Assembly (NCBI GenBank): GCA_016936535.1
Contig: JAFGXP010000048.1
Span: forward strand, 1 to 64,000
Origin: Thiotrichales bacterium
GTDB taxonomy: Bacteria; Pseudomonadota; Gammaproteobacteria; Thiomicrospirales; Thiomicrospiraceae
DNA length: 64,000 nucleotides
Direction of reading: 5' to 3'
The translations under genes and the position numbers were made by a program. The notes under the pieces were generated by a model, which was given only the letters and a program-made list of their open reading frames with translations, made no database searches and was not told the DNA's origin. This document shows positions 9,078 through 16,434 of this stretch, one piece after another; position 1 is the first letter of the stretch; each line of letters starts with the position of its first letter.

Positions 9078-10598
9078 ATGTTGCCCAAGGTCGCTCAAGC
9101 TAAGTCTGTTGTCAGACGGATGAAACCGAAGCACGCGCCTATTCCCTACAAACGAGAATTGGCAAATGCAAAGGTATCTCAGGATTCATCGAGATTGCAT
9201 CCGCTAAGCGACGCGCACCACAATTTGGTTTTACGTGAATATGAGCTGCGTAGCAAACACCGTTTTGACAAAATCGAGTCGGTGTTAGCCCAGTTGGCTC
9301 AAGGCTACGGTAAAGCGAACTTTGTGGGGTGGGCAAATCAAATTTTACTTACTGAGCTCGGATTTGAACTGCCTAATAAAGTCTTGTTTGAGGCGTCTAT
9401 TGGTGAGTTCAATCTGGGATCACTTTACAGCCAGTGTGTGTTTGAACAGTTCTTGGCGTTTAGTCGAGAGTTTTTTGAACTGGACCCACTTAAAGGTCAA
9501 CAAAAACAAGCTACCACCGATCTGTTTTTACGGATGGGGTATCACGCGGTAGGGATTGCTCCCTGTGCGGATGGTCGCTTAGCCCACATGGTCAGTTATA
9601 TTTTGCGTATGCCTTCTCATATGGTTCGACGCAAAGCGCATGCTGGGGCATTATTTGATGTGAGTGAGAGCGTTCGAAATTGGGTTTTTACTGAACATCT
9701 ACGTTTTAGGGAAGCCATTCCCAATAAGGCCAGTGAGCCGACGCGCTACTTAAAGATAGCCGCCTATCACTTTTCCAAGGCCGACCCGCTTCATTTGGGG
9801 TGTGCAGCGCATGCAAGTGAAGATCAGCAAGCCGCCAAGGCAGCGCTTGAACGCTTAGCGGAGTTTAAGCAAGCGATTGAAAATCGTTTTGGTTGTGGCG
9901 CAACCGTAGACACGGTGTTATTAGGTGTAAATACCGATGACGACAGTCTAAGAGTCCATGTTCCAAATGAATATGGCATGGCCGATTTAGCCAATTATGT
10001 GGATTGCCACAGGCTTTATCACCAAACCTTGAATTTAACGGCCGAGCAAGCTCGTAGTGCAATTCTGGATGCATTACGAAATGGCATGAATCCATCCGGT
10101 TATCGGGATGATTTCTTATCAAAGCAACCGGGCATTATGCCGGTACTTGCTTGGTTAATTGAGCAGAATATGGCTCAAATCCAGTATGTTCATTCGTACG
10201 AATCTGGCTGTTACCCAGATTTAGGACATGCCGAACGTTTTATTGGGATCGGGCACGGTTTTGAAGAGATTCAGTTACGGAATCTAACCTACACCAGCTT
10301 TTTGGATACCCTTGAAGAAGGGATTGAAGACGTTGAAGTTGGTATTAAAATCTTTAAAAAGCTCAATGTCAGTCGAATGCTGCCGATTCCAATCGTTTTG
10401 CGTTTTGATTATGACGGTAGGGTGCCGGGTTCCAAAGCACGAGTGATCAAGAAAGCGCAGCGGATTGAAAAATTACTTCATCTTCGGTTTGCGGATCTCT
10501 CAGAGGCCGGTTTGTTACATACACTCTGCACGCTAAGAGATTACACGGGTTTCACGGCGGCTGAACGTTTGGATAGCCAAACACAGGTTTACAACTAG
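9078..10598 (+). CDS. csoSCA: Carboxysomal carbonic anhydrase CsoSCA (CsoS3)
   Basis: This shell-associated carbonic anhydrase turns bicarbonate into CO2 next to RuBisCO. The 506-residue protein shows the expected zinc set: Cys163 in APCADGR, His231 in AAYHFSK and Cys242 in HLGCAAH, with the Asp165-Arg167 dyad. The Cys-His-Cys spacing of 68 and 11 agrees with the Halothiobacillus enzyme (69 and 11, from memory). The C-terminal domain contains GHAERFIGIGHGFEE and VGIKIFKKLN, typical of the diverged second half. The start at 9078 has only a weak ribosome-binding site; an ATG at 9120 is an alternative. The N terminus, which binds RuBisCO in relatives, is basic. Confidence 0.95.
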   Translation: MLPKVAQAKSVVRRMKPKHAPIPYKRELANAKVSQDSSRLHPLSDAHHNLVLREYELRSKHRFDKIESVLAQLAQGYGKANFVGWANQILLTELGFELPNKVLFEASIGEFNLGSLYSQCVFEQFLAFSREFFELDPLKGQQKQATTDLFLRMGYHAVGIAPCADGRLAHMVSYILRMPSHMVRRKAHAGALFDVSESVRNWVFTEHLRFREAIPNKASEPTRYLKIAAYHFSKADPLHLGCAAHASEDQQAAKAALERLAEFKQAIENRFGCGATVDTVLLGVNTDDDSLRVHVPNEYGMADLANYVDCHRLYHQTLNLTAEQARSAILDALRNGMNPSGYRDDFLSKQPGIMPVLAWLIEQNMAQIQYVHSYESGCYPDLGHAERFIGIGHGFEEIQLRNLTYTSFLDTLEEGIEDVEVGIKIFKKLNVSRMLPIPIVLRFDYDGRVPGSKARVIKKAQRIEKLLHLRFADLSEAGLLHTLCTLRDYTGFTAAERLDSQTQVYN

Positions 10599-10620
10599 TC
10601 AACGAATAGGAACTGAAAAA

Positions 10621-10869
10621 GTGAAAATTTATCGCGTTGAAGGCACCATTGTCTCCACTAACCGTATTGCGATGATGGATCATAAACCCCTGTTACTCGT
10701 TGTCGATAAACCCGGTGCTTCGCCTATGGTCGCTGTTGATCCAATAGGGTGTAAGCAAGGGGATTGGGTCTTGTGCTGCGGGAGTTCTGCAGCACGCGAT
10801 GCCACCGGAATTAAAGGTTATCCCAGTGATCTCACGATTGTGGGAATTCTGGATAAGTGGGAAGGTTAA
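10621..10869 (+). CDS. csoS4A: Carboxysome pentameric vertex protein CsoS4A
   Basis: This 82-residue member of the CcmL/EutN (BMC-P) family forms pentamers that cap the vertices of the shell. It starts with GTG at 10621 after AGGAAC. The family signatures VAVDPIGCKQGDWVLCCGSSAARDA and the final VGILDKW strand are visible. It is followed at once by its paralogue csoS4B, whose start lies 5 bases beyond the stop codon. Confidence 0.95.
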   Translation: MKIYRVEGTIVSTNRIAMMDHKPLLLVVDKPGASPMVAVDPIGCKQGDWVLCCGSSAARDATGIKGYPSDLTIVGILDKWEG

Positions 10870-10874
10870 GCCGC

Positions 10875-11141
10875 ATGGAAATTCATCAAGTCAAAGGGCA
10901 GATTGTGCTCACGAGTCGCCTTGATGACATGGGCCATCTTCCTCTCAAAGTTTTAAAAAGTGTCAGCGGGAGTACGTCGGTAGCGATGGATCCAATCGGC
11001 ACCAAAACCGGCGATTGGGTTTTTACCATCGCAAACTCTGCCGCGCGTGATGCGGCAGGTGATAAACGACTGTTAACTGATTTAACGGTGTCCGGCATCA
11101 TTGATAATTGGGCCGATATCCAAAAACCAGATGTTAAATGA
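10875..11141 (+). CDS. csoS4B: Carboxysome pentameric vertex protein CsoS4B
   Basis: This second BMC-P paralogue has 88 residues. The ATG at 10875 is preferred over an in-frame upstream ATG inside csoS4A because GGAAGG sits 10 bases before it. It shares SVAMDPIGTKTGDWVFTIANSAARDA with CsoS4A and ends with a longer tail. A pair of vertex proteins is the normal arrangement in alpha-carboxysomes. Confidence 0.95.
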   Translation: MEIHQVKGQIVLTSRLDDMGHLPLKVLKSVSGSTSVAMDPIGTKTGDWVFTIANSAARDAAGDKRLLTDLTVSGIIDNWADIQKPDVK

Positions 11142-11163
11142 TTAAACTCGAAAGGAGAAACCG

Positions 11164-11454
11164 ATGAGTGAATATGGTATTGCTTTAGGCATGATCGAAA
11201 CCCGTGGCCTAGTTCCAGCGATTGAAGCAGCGGACGCGATGACAAAAGCGGCTGAAGTTCGCCTTGTATCTCGCGAATTCGTTGGTGGTGGCTATGTCAC
11301 AATTATGGTTCGTGGTGAGACAGGTGCAGTAAACGCAGCGGTTCGCGCTGGTGCTGACGCTTGTGAGCGTGTAGGTGATGGTCTTGTGGCTGCACACATC
11401 ATTGCACGTCCACACAAAGAAGTTGAGCCGGTTCTAAGCTTCGATAAAGCATAA
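11164..11454 (+). CDS. csoS1C: Carboxysome hexameric shell protein CsoS1 (first copy, C position)
   Basis: This single-domain BMC-H shell protein has 96 residues and forms the hexamers tiling the facets. It begins MSEYGIALGMIETRGLVPAI and contains the pore segment REFVGGGYVTIMVRGETGAV. It is nearly identical to the two following copies; only a few residues and the C-terminal tail (here VLSFDKA) differ. The naming C-A-B follows the Halothiobacillus gene order and is positional. An AAAGGAG site precedes the ATG. Confidence 0.95.
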   Translation: MSEYGIALGMIETRGLVPAIEAADAMTKAAEVRLVSREFVGGGYVTIMVRGETGAVNAAVRAGADACERVGDGLVAAHIIARPHKEVEPVLSFDKA

Positions 11455-11483
11455 GTTCTAAATCTTTAAATAAGGAGAAAATC

Positions 11484-11774
11484 ATGAGTGAATATGGTAT
11501 TGCACTAGGTATGATCGAAACCCGCGGTCTAGTTCCTGCTATCGAAGCAGCAGACGCGATGACTAAAGCTGCAGAAGTTCGTCTTATTTCTCGCGAATTC
11601 GTCGGTGGCGGCTACGTGACTGTTATGGTTCGTGGTGAAACAGGTGCGGTAAACGCAGCGGTTCGTGCTGGCGCTGACGCTTGTGAGCGTGTAGGTGACG
11701 GCTTAGTTGCTGCGCACATCATTGCGCGTCCTCACAAAGAAGTTGAGCCAGTTCTTTCTGGTTCTGCTGAATAA
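11484..11774 (+). CDS. csoS1A: Carboxysome hexameric shell protein CsoS1 (second copy, A position)
   Basis: This 96-residue BMC-H protein differs from the first copy at isolated positions (for example RLISREF and TVMVRGE) and in the tail (VLSGSAE). AAGGAG precedes the start. Synonymous differences from the other copies are scattered, so protein conservation, rather than very recent duplication alone, keeps the three alike. CsoS1A is the shell partner bound by CsoS2 repeats in characterised systems. Confidence 0.95.
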   Translation: MSEYGIALGMIETRGLVPAIEAADAMTKAAEVRLISREFVGGGYVTVMVRGETGAVNAAVRAGADACERVGDGLVAAHIIARPHKEVEPVLSGSAE

Positions 11775-11797
11775 TCTATTTTTTAAGGAGTCAATCC

Positions 11798-12106
11798 ATG
11801 AGTGAATATGGAATTGCGCTAGGTATGATTGAAACCCGCGGTCTAGTTCCTGCTATTGAAGCAGCGGACGCGATGACAAAAGCGGCAGAAGTACGTTTGG
11901 TTTCTCGTGAATTCGTTGGTGGTGGCTATGTCACGATCATGGTTCGTGGTGAGACAGGTGCAGTTAATGCTGCAGTTCGCGCTGGTGCGGATGCTTGTGA
12001 GCGTGTAGGTGATGGTCTTGTGGCTGCACACATCATTGCACGTCCTCACAAAGAAGTTGAGCCTGTACTAACCATGGGTAACACTGGTTCTGCAAAACGT
12101 TTGTAA
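11798..12106 (+). CDS. csoS1B: Carboxysome hexameric shell protein CsoS1 (third copy, B position)
   Basis: This third BMC-H protein has 102 residues, with a longer C-terminal tail than the other two (TMGNTGSAKRL after VEPVL). The extended tail and position agree with CsoS1B. The stop codon is followed by a GC hairpin at 12108-12127 and then by the bacterioferritin-like gene. Confidence 0.95.
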   Translation: MSEYGIALGMIETRGLVPAIEAADAMTKAAEVRLVSREFVGGGYVTIMVRGETGAVNAAVRAGADACERVGDGLVAAHIIARPHKEVEPVLTMGNTGSAKRL

Positions 12107-12107
12107 G

Positions 12108-12127
12108 AAGGGGGCTCCGGCCCTTTT
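12108..12127 (+). terminator. Weak internal hairpin after the shell genes
   Basis: GGGC (12112-12115) and GCCC (12120-12123) close a TCCG loop, extended by weak GG/TT and AA/TT pairs, and are followed by TTTTCTG. This looks like a leaky attenuator that would lower expression of the downstream accessory genes compared with the shell proteins. Confidence 0.45.
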
Positions 12128-12143
12128 CTGAGACTAGGAGGCA

Positions 12144-12698
12144 ATGATGCGTTTTCAACCTAAAATGCAAGGCAATGTAATGCCCGGTGCCGCTGCTTAT
12201 CCTCGTTTTGAGCATCCACAAGTTGTGGCGCCAAATACCCAGATTTTAGGGTATTTAGGTCGCGCTCTGAGCTTGGAATTTTCAGCTGGTCAGCATTATT
12301 TGGCTCAGGCTTCTTTGTCAAAATTCCGTAATGAAATGGAATTTGCCGAAGGGTTTGTTACCCTCGCAAATGAAGAGTTTCAGCACGCAAATCTGATTAC
12401 CGATCGCATGGTGAGCCAAGGTGCTCTCCCAGCGGGCAGTATTCTCAGTCCTGCCTCACCCGCCAACAACATTATTGAAGCCCTTCGTACTTGTGAAGCA
12501 CGTGAATTAGCGTTGATTCAACTGTATGGGGAAGCCTTTCAATACACGATGAACGTGGGTGCAGCGGAAGACCATTCTCTTTTTTCAAGATTACTTGAAG
12601 AAGAACAAACCCAGCTAATGCGGGTGCAAAGCTGGTTGGATGAATATTACCAAATGATGGCTGCAACCCCGCAGCCCCCTCAGTGGAGTTTTGTATGA
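12144..12698 (+). CDS. Carboxysome-locus bacterioferritin-like protein
   Basis: This 184-residue ferritin-like four-helix protein is of the type found in alpha-carboxysome loci. It shows LSLEFSAGQHYLAQASL and NEEFQHANLITDRMV helices, where Glu and His could bind metal, and later the EARELALIQLYGEAFQYT and LEEEQTQLMRVQSWLDEYYQ helices. AGGAGG lies just before the ATG; an adjacent ATG at 12147 is possible. Its role in the carboxysome is not established. The stop overlaps the start of the next gene (ATGA). Confidence 0.88.
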   Translation: MMRFQPKMQGNVMPGAAAYPRFEHPQVVAPNTQILGYLGRALSLEFSAGQHYLAQASLSKFRNEMEFAEGFVTLANEEFQHANLITDRMVSQGALPAGSILSPASPANNIIEALRTCEARELALIQLYGEAFQYTMNVGAAEDHSLFSRLLEEEQTQLMRVQSWLDEYYQMMAATPQPPQWSFV

Positions 12699-12961
12699 GC
12701 CCCACTTGGAAGCAAAGGGATAAGGCAGGCACCCTAGAAGCGCGGTTTGAATTTACCTCCTTCTCTGTGTTGCGTGACTTTTTGGATGAGGCGGCCGAGG
12801 TAGCTGAAAAGCTGGGTCATCATCCAAACCTAAGCTTTGGACGTGAACACGTTTCGGTAATTATTTATGCACAAAGCGGAAGCTTAGCGGAGATTGATTT
12901 TGCTTTGGCAGAAGGAATCGATGCGGCTCTGACAAAAGTAATGCAGGAGAGTGGCAGATGA
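12695..12961 (+). CDS. Pterin-4a-carbinolamine dehydratase-like RuBisCO assembly factor (acRAF)
   Basis: This 88-residue protein has the PCD/DCoH-like fold: FEFTSFSVLRDFLDEAAEVAEKLGHHPNLSFGREHVSVIIYA. The alpha-carboxysome members of this family (acRAF) assist form IA RuBisCO assembly and appear to have lost dehydratase activity; that function is transferred from the family. The ATG at 12695 overlaps the stop of the bacterioferritin-like gene, and its own stop overlaps the next start, so the three genes are translationally coupled. Confidence 0.9.
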   Translation: MSPTWKQRDKAGTLEARFEFTSFSVLRDFLDEAAEVAEKLGHHPNLSFGREHVSVIIYAQSGSLAEIDFALAEGIDAALTKVMQESGR

Positions 12962-13230
12962 GCGATGCAAACAAACCTTCTGGAGAGATTCCGGTGAATG
13001 TCGCAGCGAACCCAAATTCGACGGTGACAAGTGCTGAGAAACCTCAAACAGCAACCCCTGCGAAGTCGGCAGCGTCTAAGCCTGCGGCAAGAAAGCCTGC
13101 CGCTCGCAAACCGCCAGCAACTAAGGCTGAAGCCCCTGCGGTCTCAGACGTTGCTGAAGAATCCGTTAAGGAGTTGCACATTGCGGAGAAGATCAAATCT
13201 TTGCCAAGACGTCGTGTCTGGCCGGATTGA
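12958..13230 (+). CDS. McdB-like carboxysome positioning protein (small disordered, C-terminal Trp)
   Basis: The 90-residue product is rich in Ala, Lys and Pro, with repeats of the AARKPAARKPPATK kind at about residues 42-56, and ends with a short predicted helix, VKELHIAEKIKSLPRRR, and a C-terminal VWPD. A small, disordered protein with a near-terminal tryptophan next to the acRAF gene is the profile of proteobacterial McdB, the adaptor that links alpha-carboxysomes to the nucleoid-bound ATPase McdA. The start overlaps the acRAF stop (ATGA). No mcdA (ParA-type) gene lies in the cluster or elsewhere in the window. The assignment rests on features and context, not on aligned identity. Confidence 0.62.
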   Translation: MSDANKPSGEIPVNVAANPNSTVTSAEKPQTATPAKSAASKPAARKPAARKPPATKAEAPAVSDVAEESVKELHIAEKIKSLPRRRVWPD

Positions 13231-13257
13231 TGTCTGACCTTCGATGAAGTACAGAGC

Positions 13258-13288
13258 AAGGGATATGCTTACGCATATCCCTTTTTTT
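13258..13288 (+). terminator. Strong terminator closing the carboxysome operon
   Basis: AAGGGATATGC (13258-13268) pairs with GCATATCCCTT (13273-13283) around a TTAC loop, followed by a T-run. It ends the cbbL to McdB-like transcription unit. Confidence 0.92.
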
Positions 13289-13665
13289 GTTTTTTGGTAG
13301 CGATTTTTGTGTCACCTAGTGATGAAAACTTGAAAAGTTAACTTTTTATATTGAAAGTTTCTATAGATTTGAGTTGGTTTTTCAATTTTTCATTTGTCGG
13401 CATTGCGCTTAGTATTCCAAAAGTTTTACTTACCAAAAAATGTCGCAAGAGACTTGCCTCCCCTAAAGTCGCTAACTTAGGGGGGGCGAATCTTGCACTC
13501 TCCGTCGTATCAGAGCAGAACGGCTGAGTTTCAAGCAGGTGCTTTTTGCAACTTGCACTTTATTATTTGCTCTCAGGTTGAGCCAATTCCTGAAGCAGCA
13601 TGACTAAGAAGCGGTTTGTTTTGCGGTTTTTGCAAGCAAGCTGCCATTACGAAGGTGAAAAAACG
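13289..13665 (+). promoter_or_regulatory. Leader region upstream of the SulP transporter
   Basis: No convincing gene is present. The first half is AT-rich and presumably holds the promoter. The second half is structured: GCAAG (13445-13449) can pair with CTTGC at 13453-13457 or at 13492-13496, and CCCCTAA (13460-13466) pairs with TTAGGGG (13477-13483), extending to 13457-13486 with one wobble. The two GCAAG pairings exclude each other, which is the pattern of a switchable leader RNA. An in-frame ATG at 13600 exists but lacks a good ribosome-binding site. Confidence 0.4.
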
Positions 13666-14985
13666 ATGGCAAATACAACAGAAAATACAATCAACGAACA
13701 GCCCGACGCCGGATTTGGTTCTGCGGCTTTTGATAAGCGCTATGCGGTGCGTGATGTTCAAGCGGGTGTCATTACGGCAACCATGGCGATTCCGCTTTCC
13801 ATCGGGATTGCGATGATGTCCGACTATCCCATTCAAGTAGGTTTGGCGACGGTTGCATTTGCCTCCTTTATTGGGTTTTTGTTTGCGTGGTTTCGACCGG
13901 GAAATTTTATTGGTGCGCCAGGAATTGCGGCCGGTTTAGCGCCGATTTTGGCGATGGGTGTGGCTACATTTGGCATCCAGAATATGGCATTTATCATTTT
14001 CCTAACCGCTACGTTCCAAGCTTTAATTTGGAAGTTCAATTGGCAACGCTATCTGCTCCAAGCAGTGCCATCTTATTTGGTTGAGGGCTTGCTGGCCGGA
14101 ATAGGGCTAAAGATTGCGCTGAAGTTTTTGCCGTTTTTATGGATGTTGCCGGTTGGAATGGCAACGCCGGAGAGCTTCTGGAGCGATGCGCGGGTGCAGG
14201 TGGTTGCTTTGTCGGTGGTCGGGGCGATTTTGTTTATTGTTTTGTTCCAGTTTTTTAAGGATACCAAACCGGCATTACCTTACTTTGGTCTGATTATTTT
14301 TGGATTGATTGCGGCACAATTTTTTGATCTGAAAATGCTGCAGGTTGAGGATGTGGATATTAACCTTGGCTTGCCTATTCCAGAGTTTGACAGCGCACTA
14401 ATGTGGATCTATGCGATTTTCTTTGCGCTAATGTTGGCGGTGGTCGATGTTATCGAACAGGTGATGTCAAATGCGGCGATTGAAAAAATCGATCCTTTAA
14501 AACGTCCTTGCAACTCCAATAACTCATTACTATCGATTTGGGTGTCAAATATGGGCTCAAGTTTCTTTGGTGGTATGACTAACTTGGACGGTCTCGCCAA
14601 GTCTTCGACCAACCGTTTGGCGGGTGCCTACACCAAACTTTCGGTACTGGTTATTGGCTTGTTGATTACCTTCTTTGTTTTTAATGTGCATTATTTGGAT
14701 TACCTGCCGTACTTTGCGTTGTCGATTATCATGGTATTTGTGGGTTTGAAGATGGTATTAGGGGTGTTGCATACGGCAAAATATGGTCCTTATGCGATGC
14801 TCTTGGCGACGCTGTGCGGTTTGTTGGTCTTTAAAGTGGGAATTTTCGAAGGTCTGATTATTACCTTGGTGATTCACGCGATGATTTACTATGTGATTTT
14901 CAAGAAAATCGAGTGCCAGCCAACCGGTTTGATTGTGCGCCAGTATTTTCAGAAGTTTAAAGAAGACGAAAAAGAGATTAACTGA
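13666..14985 (+). CDS. SulP-family anion transporter without STAS domain, candidate bicarbonate importer
   Basis: This integral membrane protein has about a dozen hydrophobic segments. It shows the SulP-type start VRDVQAGVITATMAIPLSIG, the GAPGIAAGLAPI re-entrant region, and the loop SNMGSSFFGGMTNLDGLAKS. The ATG at 13666 is chosen because GAAGGTG precedes it; this gives 439 residues. The protein ends soon after the last membrane segment, so the cytoplasmic STAS domain of most SulP proteins is absent. SulP genes beside carboxysome loci in this bacterial group act in dissolved inorganic carbon uptake, so bicarbonate is the likely substrate, although sulfate cannot be excluded from sequence. 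Confidence 0.82.
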   Translation: MANTTENTINEQPDAGFGSAAFDKRYAVRDVQAGVITATMAIPLSIGIAMMSDYPIQVGLATVAFASFIGFLFAWFRPGNFIGAPGIAAGLAPILAMGVATFGIQNMAFIIFLTATFQALIWKFNWQRYLLQAVPSYLVEGLLAGIGLKIALKFLPFLWMLPVGMATPESFWSDARVQVVALSVVGAILFIVLFQFFKDTKPALPYFGLIIFGLIAAQFFDLKMLQVEDVDINLGLPIPEFDSALMWIYAIFFALMLAVVDVIEQVMSNAAIEKIDPLKRPCNSNNSLLSIWVSNMGSSFFGGMTNLDGLAKSSTNRLAGAYTKLSVLVIGLLITFFVFNVHYLDYLPYFALSIIMVFVGLKMVLGVLHTAKYGPYAMLLATLCGLLVFKVGIFEGLIITLVIHAMIYYVIFKKIECQPTGLIVRQYFQKFKEDEKEIN

Positions 14986-15080
14986 TAGGGTATACGCTTT
15001 TTTAAGCCCATCGGCTGGGTCGTCTTATAAATTATGTTGGTTTGAGCCATTTCAAAAACGAAGGGTATTTAGGGTAGGTA

Positions 15081-15701
15081 ATGGAGTCGATTGTTGTTGC
15101 AACCGGTAATCCGCATAAAATCAAGGAACTGATGCCATTACTTGCGCCCTTGGCAAGAAGATTTCATTTGCAAACCGATTTCTTTTGCGATGAAGCCGTT
15201 GAAGATGGCGAAACTTACCTTGAAAATGCGTTAAAAAAAGCCCGTTTTGCCAGTGCAAAAACTGGACTGCCTGCCATTGCCGATGATTCTGGACTTTCGG
15301 TGGATGCGCTCTTAGGCGCGCCCGGAATTTATTCGGCACGTTACGCCGATGTTGGCAAGAACCGTAAGCCGAGCGAAGCTGAAAATCGTCAAAAACTGTT
15401 GGCAGACTTGCGTGGCCTGCCTTATGCACAGCGAAAAGCGCATTATTATTGCGCCATCGTGTTAGTGCGCCATCCAAAGGACCCCGCACCGATTGTTGGG
15501 TATGGTCGTTGGGATGGTGAAATCCTCATGGAAGAGCGTACCGACTATGGTATTGGTTACGACTCGCTGTTTTGGGATCGACGTTATGTCCGTAGCGCAT
15601 CGCAAATCGATCTTGAGCTCAAAAACATAATCAGTCATCGTGCCCAAGCTGCAAAAGCGGTGGTGGCTCAGTGGCTGGAAGAAAAGGCTAAAACAAAATG
15701 A
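15081..15701 (+). CDS. rdgB: RdgB/HAM1-family nucleoside triphosphate pyrophosphatase
   Basis: This 206-residue enzyme belongs to the family that hydrolyses non-canonical purine triphosphates (dITP, XTP). Visible motifs are [10 protein letters not shown] at the N terminus, [11 protein letters not shown] near residue 70, [20 protein letters not shown] (usually GYDPLF) and the C-terminal ISHR. HAM1 genes occur repeatedly in alpha-carboxysome loci for reasons not understood. The stop overlaps the csoS1D start (ATGA), so the two are translationally coupled. Whether it is the general housekeeping copy is unknown. Confidence 0.9.
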   Translation: MESIVVATGNPHKIKELMPLLAPLARRFHLQTDFFCDEAVEDGETYLENALKKARFASAKTGLPAIADDSGLSVDALLGAPGIYSARYADVGKNRKPSEAENRQKLLADLRGLPYAQRKAHYYCAIVLVRHPKDPAPIVGYGRWDGEILMEERTDYGIGYDSLFWDRRYVRSASQIDLELKNIISHRAQAAKAVVAQWLEEKAKTK

Positions 15702-16339
15702 TTGAATTGCGTACTTGGGTTTTCATTGACTCATTGCAACCCCAGTTAGCGTCTTATATGGGGACCGCTTCCTTAGGCTTCCTTCCGGTACCCGGTGATT
15801 CATGCTTGTGGGTCGAGGTCGCACCTGGTATGGCGGTGCATCGCTTATCTGATATTGCGTTGAAGGCATCCAACGTGCACCTTGGGCAGCAGATTGTTGA
15901 GCGTTCTTATGGCTCCATCTTTGTACACCATCGTGTGCAGAGTGATGTGTTAGAGTCTGGTGAGCATATGCTGCGTTATATGAATACCGAACACAGCACC
16001 CGTCATCCCTGCCGTTTGATGTGGCATGAGATTATTCGCTCGATTACACCGGACCATGCCACGCTGATTAACCGCGACAACCGTAAGGGTTCAATGGTGT
16101 TGCCGGGACAAAGTATGTTGATTATGGAAACCGATCCAGCCGGCTATATTATTTATGCCGCTAATGAAGCAGAGAAAGCCTCGAGTGTCACCTTGATTGA
16201 AGCGCGAGCGGTTGGGGCTTACGGTCGCTTGATTATGGCTGGCAAAGAAGCCGATGTGGTCGAAGCAGCACGAGCCGCGACGGCTGCGCTTAAACGGATG
16301 GGCGGACCAACCGGTCCAAGTTGTACTGACACCATGTAG
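15698..16339 (+). CDS. csoS1D: Carboxysome tandem-BMC shell protein CsoS1D
   Basis: This 213-residue protein has two fused BMC domains and forms gated pseudohexamers in the shell. The N-terminal domain opens [20 protein letters not shown] and includes [19 protein letters not shown]; the second domain carries [20 protein letters not shown] and [16 protein letters not shown]. It lacks the long N-terminal extension of the marine cyanobacterial form. It is coupled to rdgB and followed by cbbR, and lies outside the main operon, as in other proteobacteria. Confidence 0.95.
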   Translation: MIELRTWVFIDSLQPQLASYMGTASLGFLPVPGDSCLWVEVAPGMAVHRLSDIALKASNVHLGQQIVERSYGSIFVHHRVQSDVLESGEHMLRYMNTEHSTRHPCRLMWHEIIRSITPDHATLINRDNRKGSMVLPGQSMLIMETDPAGYIIYAANEAEKASSVTLIEARAVGAYGRLIMAGKEADVVEAARAATAALKRMGGPTGPSCTDTM

Positions 16340-16434
16340 CCGACTACACTACACGCCTGCTGTCTTGCTGAGTCCAATAAATAGGTCCCAGCTGCGGCAA
16401 CCAAAATCGTGTGAATAGGCCCTAAGGAGTGACA

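Noticed and set aside
11209-12049. Antisense open frames over the csoS1 genes (11415-11209 and 12049-11843)
   Set aside because: They recur in the repeated genes because the sequences are nearly identical; there is no ribosome-binding site and the products are low-complexity shadow translations.
11164-12106. Tandem repeat array of about 315 bases
   Set aside because: The repeats are three complete shell protein genes, each with its own ribosome-binding site, and not a non-coding or CRISPR-like array.
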